Assembly (NCBI RefSeq): GCF_046237015.1
Contig: NZ_JBJYIN010000028.1
Location: 1-30,490 of the forward strand
Source of the DNA: JBJYIN01 sp046237015
GTDB lineage: Bacteria > Pseudomonadota > Gammaproteobacteria > Enterobacterales > Enterobacteriaceae
Reading direction: 5' to 3'
Length of the DNA stretch: 30,490 nucleotides
The position numbers and the translations under genes were made by a program. Below, one piece after another: positions 15,113 to 22,406 of the stretch (the stretch's first letter is position 1; each line of letters opens with the position of its first letter). Under the pieces are notes generated by a model. The model saw only the letters and a list, made by a program, of their open reading frames with translations, was not told the DNA's origin and ran no database searches.

Positions 15113-15442
15113 TTACTCAAACTGTGGGCCCTGACGTTCAGTTATACGCCCTTGTTCCAACAGCGCCTGTTCGATAGTCTGTTGCAACATGCGAATACGC
15201 TGTTCCATATTCGCCGCATAATCGCGAGTTTTCCCCCGCTCCTGCGCCAATTCATGACACACATTCAGCGCGGCGATAAACACCAGTTGCTCGGTATTCG
15301 TCACTCTGGTACGAACTTTAAGATCCTGCAACCGCTGGTTAAGATCTTCCGCAGCCTGATTCAACGCATCTTGTTGTTCTGGCGGACAATTAACTCTTAA
15401 CGATCGGCCAAAAATCTGAATATCTACGGGTTGTGCAGACAT
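15113..15442 (-). CDS. zapA: Cell division protein ZapA
   Basis: ZapA binds FtsZ and crosslinks and stabilises the Z ring. The start is placed at ATG 15442 (MSAQPVDIQIFGRSLRVNCP), which has a strong AGGAAGGTGG ribosome binding site. The resulting 109 residues match the E. coli length. The N-terminal FtsZ-binding head (VDIQIFGRSLRVNCPPEQQDAL) is followed by the long dimer-forming coiled coil (about 40-100, including EQLVFIAALNVCHEL and MEQRIRMLQQTIEQAL). It lies 74 bp upstream of ssrS on the same strand and is divergent from ygfB. Confidence 0.95.
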   Translation of the reverse strand: MSAQPVDIQIFGRSLRVNCPPEQQDALNQAAEDLNQRLQDLKVRTRVTNTEQLVFIAALNVCHELAQERGKTRDYAANMEQRIRMLQQTIEQALLEQGRITERQGPQFE

Positions 15443-15629
15443 GCCACCTTCCTGCCTTATTTCGTTTCGCGCCCGCAAGGACGATATCCTGCATAGCCTG
15501 GCATCAGGCCAGTTAAAGCGGGCGCCACTATATCTATCCAAAATATAAGATACAAGCCCTTTCTGGAATCCCCACCGAGCTTGGTGGTAGCATAACACGA
15601 ACTACTCCTGCCAACGATGACGAATCCGA

Positions 15630-16217
15630 ATGTCTATAGAGAATACGTTTCCAGGCTATGAAGCCCTCGACCACCTGCTGCATCAGCAGCAAATCGCCCT
15701 GACCGCCGCAGAAATGCACGGTTTGATTAGCGGTATGCTGTGCGGTGGCAACCATGATGACAGCTGGCGAACACTGGTTTTTGAATTGACTAATGAAGGT
15801 ATGGCCTTCCCGCAAACCTTATCTCAACCGCTTCAGCACCTTTATCAGGTCACGCGTGAAATGCTTGAAGACGACGGTTTTATGTTCCAGCTTTTTATGC
15901 CGGATGATAATGATGAGGCCGTAACAGTATTTGACCGTGCCGATGCATTGGCAGGCTGGGTGAACCACTTTTTATTGGGGCTGGGTGTCGTTCAGCCGCG
16001 CCTGAACAAACTTGAAGGCGAGTTAAAAGAGGCGATTGACGATTTACGCAACATTGCCCAGCTCGGGTATGACGAAGATGAAGATCAGGAAGAACTGGAA
16101 CAATCGCTTGAAGAAGTGATCGAGTATGTTCGGGTATCCGCCATTTTGTGTCATAACGAATTTACCAGCCAACAGCAGGTTATCGCACCCGAGCAGAAAA
16201 AACCGACACTGCATTAA
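15630..16217 (+). CDS. ygfB: UPF0149 protein YgfB
   Basis: This 195-residue acidic, all-helical cytoplasmic protein belongs to UPF0149. Conserved stretches are LTAAEMHGLISGMLCGGN, DRADALAGWVNHFLLGLG, EAIDDLRNIAQLGYDEDEDQ and the C-terminal KPTLH. In Pseudomonas aeruginosa a homologue antagonises the AmpR-linked ampDh3 promoter; the enterobacterial role is not established. It starts 188 bp from the divergent zapA. pepP follows after 62 bp, so it heads the ygfB-pepP-ubiH-ubiI run. Confidence 0.93.
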   Translation: MSIENTFPGYEALDHLLHQQQIALTAAEMHGLISGMLCGGNHDDSWRTLVFELTNEGMAFPQTLSQPLQHLYQVTREMLEDDGFMFQLFMPDDNDEAVTVFDRADALAGWVNHFLLGLGVVQPRLNKLEGELKEAIDDLRNIAQLGYDEDEDQEELEQSLEEVIEYVRVSAILCHNEFTSQQQVIAPEQKKPTLH

Positions 16218-16279
16218 TTCTCGGCAGGGATGAGATAACGGCGCATAACTCAAGCACGGATATTTTTCAGGAGCAGGTG

Positions 16280-17599
16280 ATGAATCCACAAGAATTCCCT
16301 CGTCGTCGTCAGGCACTGCTGGAGAAAATGGCACCAGCCAGCGCCGCGATCATTTTTGCCGCACCGGAAAGCGCACGCAATGCCGACAGTGATTATCCTT
16401 ATCGGCAAAACAGCGATTTTTGGTATTTCACCGGATTTAACGAACCTGAAGCGGTGCTATTGCTCATAAAAAGCGATGAGAAACATCACCATAGCGTATT
16501 ATTCAACCGCGTTCGCGATCTGACGGCTGAGATCTGGTTCGGCCGCCGCCTTGGTCAGGAGGCTGCACCTGCCAAGCTGAATATTGACCGCGCCCTACCG
16601 TTCAATGAAGTCAACACCCAACTGCACTTGCTGCTCAACGGTCTGGATGTGATTTATCACGCGCAGGGGCAATATGACTACGCCGACACCCTGCTTTTTA
16701 CCGCACTGGAAACGCTGCGCAATGGCAGTCGTAAAGGTTTTATCGCACCGCCGACACTCACCGACTGGCGCCCGTGGGTACATGAAATGCGGTTATTTAA
16801 GTCACAGGCTGAGATTGATGTGATGCGCCGGGCAGGTGAGATTACGGCATTAGCACATACCCGCGCGATGCAGACATGCCGCCCCGGCATGTACGAATAC
16901 CAGCTTGAAGGCGAAATCCATCACGAATTTACCCGCCATGGCGCACGTTACCCGTCATATAACACCATTGTCGGCAGCGGTGATAACGCCTGTATTCTGC
17001 ATTACACCGAAAACGAATCCCAAATGCGCGACGGTGATTTGGTGCTGATCGACGCAGGTTGCGAGTATCGCAGCTATGCTGGCGATATCACTCGGACGTT
17101 CCCGGTCAACGGTAAGTTTACCGCGCCACAGCGTGCTATCTACGATATTGTCCTGCGCTCACAGTTGAAGGCGTTAGAACGTTTCGCCCCCGGCCGCAGC
17201 ATCCGTGATGTCAATGATGACGTCATACGCATCATGGTCAGCGGCTTAGTAAAATTGGGCATCATGAAAGGTGAGATTGACGCACTGATTGCTGAACAAG
17301 CGCATCGCCAATTCTTCATGCATGGCCTCAGCCATTGGCTGGGGCTGGATGTACACGATGTTGGTGATTATGGCTCTACCGATCGCGGACGCCTACTCGA
17401 ACCGGGCATGGTACTGACGGTAGAACCGGGTTTGTATATCGCACCGGATGCCAACGTGCCGCAACAATATCGTGGGATCGGGATACGTATTGAAGATGAC
17501 ATTCTGATCACCGAGACCGGCAATGAAAACCTGACGTCCAGCGTGGTGAAAGATCCCGACGAGATTGAAGCTCTGATGGCACAAGGGCCTTCAGCGTAA
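16280..17599 (+). CDS. pepP: Xaa-Pro aminopeptidase P
   Basis: The enzyme removes N-terminal residues that precede proline, using a dinuclear Mn centre. The product has 439 residues from ATG 16280 (MNPQEFPRRRQALLEKM), which has AGGAG 6 nt upstream; GTG 16277 directly before it is a poorer choice. The N-terminal domain (about 1-170) contains YPYRQNSDFWYFTGFNEPEA and FGRRLGQEAAP. The C-terminal pita-bread domain holds the metal ligands in order: LIDAGCEY and GDITRTFP (two aspartates), HGLSHWLGLDVHD (histidine), TVEPGLY and IRIEDDI (two glutamates). It lies in an operon with ubiH (33 bp downstream) and ubiI, as in E. coli. Confidence 0.97.
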   Translation: MNPQEFPRRRQALLEKMAPASAAIIFAAPESARNADSDYPYRQNSDFWYFTGFNEPEAVLLLIKSDEKHHHSVLFNRVRDLTAEIWFGRRLGQEAAPAKLNIDRALPFNEVNTQLHLLLNGLDVIYHAQGQYDYADTLLFTALETLRNGSRKGFIAPPTLTDWRPWVHEMRLFKSQAEIDVMRRAGEITALAHTRAMQTCRPGMYEYQLEGEIHHEFTRHGARYPSYNTIVGSGDNACILHYTENESQMRDGDLVLIDAGCEYRSYAGDITRTFPVNGKFTAPQRAIYDIVLRSQLKALERFAPGRSIRDVNDDVIRIMVSGLVKLGIMKGEIDALIAEQAHRQFFMHGLSHWLGLDVHDVGDYGSTDRGRLLEPGMVLTVEPGLYIAPDANVPQQYRGIGIRIEDDILITETGNENLTSSVVKDPDEIEALMAQGPSA

Positions 17600-17632
17600 C
17601 TATCATTCGACATTCAGCATCAGGATAAAAAC

Positions 17633-18811
17633 ATGACGGTATTGATTGTTGGTGGAGGCATGGCTGGTGCTACGTTGGCGCTGGCCATATCCACGCTTTC
17701 ACAAGGAAAGGTCGCGGTCGATCTGATTGAAGCAAAATCACCGCTTGAGCGCCAACATCCTGGATTTGATGCCAGAGCCATTGCCTTATCGGAAGGCACC
17801 CGTCAACAACTGGACACCATCGGTATTTGGCAGACGCTGGCCGGTTGTGCCTGTGCAATTACCGATATCCACGTCAGCGATCGCGGTCATGCTTGTTTTG
17901 TTAATCTGAAGGCATCGGACTATCACGTCCCTACTTTGGGTCATGTCGTCGAATTACACGATGCGGGTCAACGCCTGTTTTCTTTATTGCAGCAGGCTCC
18001 CGGCGTGCGATTGCACTGCCCGGCAAAAGTCGTCTCAGTTGCCCGAACGCAACATGACGCCACGTTAACACTGGACAACGGCACGACGTTAACCGGTCAA
18101 TTGATGGTTGCCGCAGATGGTTCTCACTCCATGCTAGCCGCATCATGTGGCATTCAGTGGCAGCAGCAGGACTACGAGCAGGTCGCCGTTATCGCCAACG
18201 TGACAACCACAGAACCACACCAAGGGCGTGCGTTTGAACGTTTTACACCGCACGGTCCGCTGGCCATGCTCCCGATGAGCAATGGCCGTAGCTCATTGGT
18301 TTGGTGTCATGATATCGGCCAGCAATCGCAGGTTGATCGCTGGAGTGACCATGAATTTCGTCAGCAGTTGCAGTTGGCATTTGGCTGGCGCTTAGGTGCT
18401 ATCGCCCATGTTGGTGAGCGCCACAGTTACCCATTACGACTATTGACCGCCAGCCAGCATATTAGTCATCGACTCGCGCTGATTGGTAATGCGGCCCAAA
18501 CGCTACATCCTATCGCCGGACAAGGCTTTAATCTTGGCCTGCGGGATGTCATGTCTCTGGCGGAAACGGTGGTTGACGCCGTTCAACAGCACCAGGATCC
18601 CGGTCATTACACCGTCATTAGCCGCTATCAGCAACGACGCCAACCCGACCAGCAGGCCACGGTAGCCATTACCGATGGACTGGTCAGATTATTTGCCAAC
18701 CGCTATCCCACATTAGAAATTGGCCGTAATTTAGGGCTCATGGCAATGAACAATCTGCCGCTGCTGCGTGATACATTTGCCCGCCGCACGCTGGGCTGGG
18801 TCGAACGTTAA
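17633..18811 (+). CDS. ubiH: 2-octaprenyl-6-methoxyphenol hydroxylase UbiH
   Basis: This FAD-dependent aromatic hydroxylase adds the C1 hydroxyl in aerobic ubiquinone synthesis. The 392-residue product shows the dinucleotide-binding start TVLIVGGGMAGATLALAIS, the DG motif region GQLMVAADGSHSML, and the FAD-ribityl motif GNAAQTLHPIAGQGFNLGLRD. ATG 17633 is preceded by AGGA at 8 nt. It lies 33 bp after pepP and 37 bp before ubiI. The paired hydroxylases with pepP form the conserved visC operon and work in the Ubi biosynthetic complex. Confidence 0.96.
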   Translation: MTVLIVGGGMAGATLALAISTLSQGKVAVDLIEAKSPLERQHPGFDARAIALSEGTRQQLDTIGIWQTLAGCACAITDIHVSDRGHACFVNLKASDYHVPTLGHVVELHDAGQRLFSLLQQAPGVRLHCPAKVVSVARTQHDATLTLDNGTTLTGQLMVAADGSHSMLAASCGIQWQQQDYEQVAVIANVTTTEPHQGRAFERFTPHGPLAMLPMSNGRSSLVWCHDIGQQSQVDRWSDHEFRQQLQLAFGWRLGAIAHVGERHSYPLRLLTASQHISHRLALIGNAAQTLHPIAGQGFNLGLRDVMSLAETVVDAVQQHQDPGHYTVISRYQQRRQPDQQATVAITDGLVRLFANRYPTLEIGRNLGLMAMNNLPLLRDTFARRTLGWVER

Positions 18812-18848
18812 TCATGTTCTTCAGCAGAACATAACAGGAAATACGTGT

Positions 18849-20060
18849 ATGCAATCATTTGACGTGATTATTGCCGGTGGCGGTATGGTGGGGTTGGCGC
18901 TGGCCTGTGGTTTACAGGGCAGCGGCTTACGCGTCGCCGTTCTCGAAAAACACCCTATTGAGATAAAGCCACTTGAGAATGCCCATGCGCTGCGCGTGTC
19001 TGCGATCAATGCCGCCAGCGAAAAACTATTGCGCCATATCGGCGTTTGGGAAAACCTCGTCGCCCAGCGCGTAAGCCCCTATCACGCCATGGAAGTCTGG
19101 GACAAAGATAGCTTTGGTCAAATCCGTTTCAACGGCGAAGAATTGGGATTTTCACACCTCGGGCACATCATCGAAAATACCGTGATTCAGCAGACGCTGT
19201 GGCAGAAAGCAAGCCAGTCCAGCGAGATTACGCTTCTCGCGCCAGCCGTACTAAAACAGGTTGCCTGGGGTGAGAACGAAGCGTTTGTCACGCTAGAAGA
19301 TGGCAGTATGCTCACCGCTCGACTGGTAGTGGGCGCTGATGGTGCGCACTCCTGGTTGCGCCAGCATGCCGATATTCCGCTAACTTTCTGGGATTACGGC
19401 CATCATGCTCTTGTCGCCAGTGTTCGCACCGCATTGCCACACCATGCGGTAGCGCGTCAGGTTTTTCACAGTGACGGGATTTTGGCCTTCCTCCCGTTGA
19501 GCGATCCACATCTGAGTTCGATTGTCTGGTCACTTTCGCCACAGCAAGCACAGGACATGCGCGATCTCCCGGAAGAAACGTTCAATCAACAACTATCAAT
19601 GGCATTCGATATGCGATTGGGGTTATGTAAACTCGATAGCGCACGGCAAACCTTTCCGCTGATGGGGCGCTATGCACGTAGTTTCGCCTCACATCGGTTG
19701 GTGTTAGTCGGTGATGCGGCACACACGATCCACCCACTGGCAGGACAAGGCGTCAACCTTGGGCTGATGGATGTCGCCGAATTGATCGCGGAACTGAAAC
19801 GCTTACACGCTCAGGGAAAGGACATTGGTCAACATCTGTATTTACGGCGTTACGAACGTAAGCGTAAACACAGCGCGGCCGTTATGCTTGCCAGCATGCA
19901 AGGATTTCGTGAACTTTTTGATGGCGATCACCCAGCGAAAAAATGGCTACGAGACGTAGGATTGGTGCTGGCAGATAAGTTACCAGGCATTAAACCCACG
20001 CTGGTGCGTCAGGCGATGGGATTTCACGATTTACCCGAATGGCTTAGCGAAAAGCAATGA
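18849..20060 (+). CDS. ubiI: 2-octaprenylphenol hydroxylase UbiI (VisC)
   Basis: This FAD-dependent monooxygenase carries out the C5 hydroxylation of octaprenylphenol in ubiquinone synthesis. The start is placed at ATG 18849 (MQSFDVIIAGGGMVGLALAC), with AGGAAA about 8 nt upstream. The open frame reaches back to 18768 but would overlap ubiH by 44 bp. The 403 residues contain the GxGxxG loop at 10-16, ARLVVGADGAHSWLR, and RLVLVGDAAHTIHPLAGQGV with NLGLMDVAEL. It is a paralogue of UbiH, the preceding gene. The stop overlaps a GC-rich hairpin (20057-20080). In E. coli gcv genes lie nearby; here an accessory region begins instead. Confidence 0.96.
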   Translation: MQSFDVIIAGGGMVGLALACGLQGSGLRVAVLEKHPIEIKPLENAHALRVSAINAASEKLLRHIGVWENLVAQRVSPYHAMEVWDKDSFGQIRFNGEELGFSHLGHIIENTVIQQTLWQKASQSSEITLLAPAVLKQVAWGENEAFVTLEDGSMLTARLVVGADGAHSWLRQHADIPLTFWDYGHHALVASVRTALPHHAVARQVFHSDGILAFLPLSDPHLSSIVWSLSPQQAQDMRDLPEETFNQQLSMAFDMRLGLCKLDSARQTFPLMGRYARSFASHRLVLVGDAAHTIHPLAGQGVNLGLMDVAELIAELKRLHAQGKDIGQHLYLRRYERKRKHSAAVMLASMQGFRELFDGDHPAKKWLRDVGLVLADKLPGIKPTLVRQAMGFHDLPEWLSEKQ

Positions 20061-20080
20061 GGCGGCCAATGGCCGTCTCA
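20057..20080 (+). repeat. GC-rich hairpin at the end of the ubiI operon
   Basis: TGAGGCGGCC and GGCCGTCTCA pair with one mismatch around AAT, beginning at the ubiI stop. It probably protects or ends the operon transcript. No T-run follows, so it is not a textbook intrinsic terminator. Confidence 0.5.
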
Positions 20081-20280
20081 GACAAGCCTCTCTTGGCAAT
20101 CGATGCTATGTTCAGAAACACAAAAAGGAATTGTTCAACGGTTCTCTGTTGATCTTGTCAGTTTGGCCTATTTTGTACCATGATATCCTCCAAAATTAGC
20201 ACCGTTAATGAATGCAAATTCAGAGAGGTATGACTCTTTCTGACGTGGCTCGCATCTCAACGAAATTAAGGCAGGTCAGT

Positions 20281-21072
20281 GTGGACAGTTTTAATAGCTC
20301 AGCACTTCGTCGCGCTTTTACATCGCTGGCATTTTGCCTATTCGCGTTTAACACTCATGCCCAAACTGACGATCCACTCTTGGCGGTGCCTTCCCATGAT
20401 AATCAAAACGCAGTCCCCGCCGATAATCAGGCTCGTGGGATTTTGATCGCCGTCGATCAAGCCACGCTGTCCAGCGAACTGGCTGGACGTATTGTGGAAA
20501 TACCGTTTAGAGAAGGGGAATCCTTCAAGAAAGGCGATCTGTTGGTGCGGTTTGACTGTTCCATTTACCAGGCTCAATTGGCTGCTGCTTCTGCTGCAAC
20601 ACGAGCCGCAGAAGCGGAGTTGAGCCAAAATCAGCAACTGGCACAGATGAAATCAGTGGGGAGACACGCAGTATCGTTATCAGCCGCGCACTTTGCACAA
20701 GCTCAGGCTGAAAGCCAGGTTTACCAAATTCAGGTCAATCGTTGTCGACTTCTGGCTCCATTCGACGGGCAAGTGGTCAAACGGCGTGCCCAGACATACG
20801 AAAGTGTCGGCCTCGGTGCGCCAATACTGGACATCGTCAATAATCGCCATTTGGAGATTAACCTGCTCGTGCCATCACGACTCCTATCAGTATTAAAACC
20901 CGGTTTAACCTTTACTTTCACACCCGATGAAACCGATCAACCGTTACAAGCCAAGGTTGCACGGCTAGGTGCGCGTATTGATGAAAGCAGCCAAACGCTC
21001 AATCTGACTGGCGTGATAGAAAGCAAAGACAGCAGCCTAATGGCCGGTATGAGCGGCACAGCACACTTCTAG
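20281..21072 (+). CDS. Periplasmic HlyD/RND-type adaptor protein
   Basis: This is a periplasmic adaptor of the membrane-fusion-protein family. The start is placed at GTG 20281, because AAGGCAGG precedes it and it opens a Sec signal peptide (LRRAFTSLAFCLFAFNTHA, cleavage near residue 27). The open frame reaches 20212 and ATG 20230 is possible, but both bury the signal. The mature part has the split biotinyl-lipoyl domain: ATLSSELAGRIVEIPFREGE with SFKKGDLLVRFD, a short helical hairpin (AQLAAASAATRAAEAELSQN to ESQVYQIQVNRC), then LLAPFDGQVVKR. A beta-barrel domain follows (IDIVNNRHLEINLLVPS-like to GMSGTAHF). At about 263 residues it is short for RND adaptors and lacks a membrane-proximal domain. 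It lies 8 bp before the next gene. No pump or outer-membrane channel is encoded nearby, so its partner is unknown. Confidence 0.82.
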   Translation: MDSFNSSALRRAFTSLAFCLFAFNTHAQTDDPLLAVPSHDNQNAVPADNQARGILIAVDQATLSSELAGRIVEIPFREGESFKKGDLLVRFDCSIYQAQLAAASAATRAAEAELSQNQQLAQMKSVGRHAVSLSAAHFAQAQAESQVYQIQVNRCRLLAPFDGQVVKRRAQTYESVGLGAPILDIVNNRHLEINLLVPSRLLSVLKPGLTFTFTPDETDQPLQAKVARLGARIDESSQTLNLTGVIESKDSSLMAGMSGTAHF

Positions 21073-21080
21073 GAGAAACG

Positions 21081-22406
21081 GTGAATACACAGCCGCAGCC
21101 TTCTTCCGAACGCATCTTTGCCCGTTTTCTGGATATTGAGCGGCAAGCGCGGGCTGCAAGCAGCACAGAAGAGCTAGCTTACTGCATCGTCAACGACAGC
21201 CAGCCGCTATTCAGTTTTCGCCATGCCGCCCTCGTGATTAACGGTAAGGTGCGCGCCGTAACTGGTGTGACACAACCCGCTCCTCACGCGCCCTTTGTCG
21301 CCTTTGTCGAACGCGCCTGTGCGCAGTTATCATCCACTGATAAGAAAGCATTGGCTCAATGCAGAGTGATTCAAGCCTCACAGCTTGATGAACAAAGCCG
21401 TAAAGATTGGCAGGCGCTATCTGCTCCCGAGGCATTGTGGTCCCCCCTCAACGATCGTCAGGGAAACCCCTTCGGTGCGATCTGGTATGCAAGAGAGCAG
21501 CCATGGCAGAGTACCGATCAGGTACTAGCAGAGCAACTCAGTGGAGCTTTTAGCCACGCCTGGCTGGCTCTCGAACCACAAACGACCCGTTGGCGTCGTC
21601 GGGCTCGGTGGAAAATCGTCGTACCTGCACTGCTACTGCTCGCTTGCCTGTTCATTCCGGTGCGCCAATCCGTGTTGGCACCCGCCGAGGTTATTCCTCA
21701 TCAAGGCCGTGTCGTCGCCGCCCCGCTGGATGGCGTGATCCAATCCTTTACCGTGTTACCAAACCAGAGTGTGCGTCAAGGAGACGTATTGGTTCGTTTT
21801 GACAGTACAACGCTGAAAGCCCAGGCAGATGTAGCCGAACGTGCATTGAATGTCGCCGAAGCGGAGCATCGTGCGAGTTCTCAACGTGCGTTTCAGGATG
21901 CGGACTCCAAAGCCCGGCTCGACTTTCTCGCCGCTCAGGTGGCACAAAAACGAGCGGAACGCGATTATGCCAATGCCTTGCTGAGTCGCACCGAAATCCG
22001 CGCCGAACGGGATGGCATTGCAGTATTTGCCGACGCAACGCGCTGGATGGGGAAACCGGTACGCACCGGCGAACGCTTGATGGAACTGGCAAACCCCGCG
22101 CTCACCGCGTTACGCATCGAGTTGGACGTGGGCGACGCCATCCAGTTGCAGCAAGAGGCGCCCATTACACTGTTTCTGGACAGCGATCCACTGACGCCAC
22201 ACGCCGCATTATTAGAGCGTATCGCCTATGAGTCGGAACAGACACCAGCCGGCAATCTGGCCTATCGTCTGGATGCACGCTTCACTGATACACCTCCCCG
22301 TATCGGCCTGCGCGGTACGGCAAAAATTTCCGGCAACTATGTTCCCCTTGCCGTTTATTTGTTCCGTCGACCGCTGGCCGTGATCCGTCAGGCTATTGGG
22401 CTATGA
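21081..22406 (+). CDS. Membrane HlyD-like protein with N-terminal GAF-like cytoplasmic domain
   Basis: The product has 441 residues. Residues 1-170 are a soluble domain resembling a GAF fold (ARFLDIERQARAASSTEELA, FRHAALVINGK, WSPLNDRQGNPFGAIWYARE, EQLSGAFSHAWLALE). The basic stretch RWRRRARWK then leads into one transmembrane helix (about 178-194, IVVPALLLLACLFIPV). The rest is periplasmic: a lipoyl half (VVAAPLDGVIQSFTVLPNQS, then RQGDVLVRFD), a coiled-coil hairpin (about 245-300), the second lipoyl half (AERDGIAVFADATRWMGKPV) and a beta barrel ending GLRGTAKISG. The topology is that of HlyD with a sensor-like domain added in the cytoplasm. Translation starts at GTG 21081 behind AGGAGAAAC. 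Its stop overlaps the start of the M50 gene by four bases (ATGA), indicating translational coupling. The exported substrate is unknown. Confidence 0.82.
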   Translation: MNTQPQPSSERIFARFLDIERQARAASSTEELAYCIVNDSQPLFSFRHAALVINGKVRAVTGVTQPAPHAPFVAFVERACAQLSSTDKKALAQCRVIQASQLDEQSRKDWQALSAPEALWSPLNDRQGNPFGAIWYAREQPWQSTDQVLAEQLSGAFSHAWLALEPQTTRWRRRARWKIVVPALLLLACLFIPVRQSVLAPAEVIPHQGRVVAAPLDGVIQSFTVLPNQSVRQGDVLVRFDSTTLKAQADVAERALNVAEAEHRASSQRAFQDADSKARLDFLAAQVAQKRAERDYANALLSRTEIRAERDGIAVFADATRWMGKPVRTGERLMELANPALTALRIELDVGDAIQLQQEAPITLFLDSDPLTPHAALLERIAYESEQTPAGNLAYRLDARFTDTPPRIGLRGTAKISGNYVPLAVYLFRRPLAVIRQAIGL

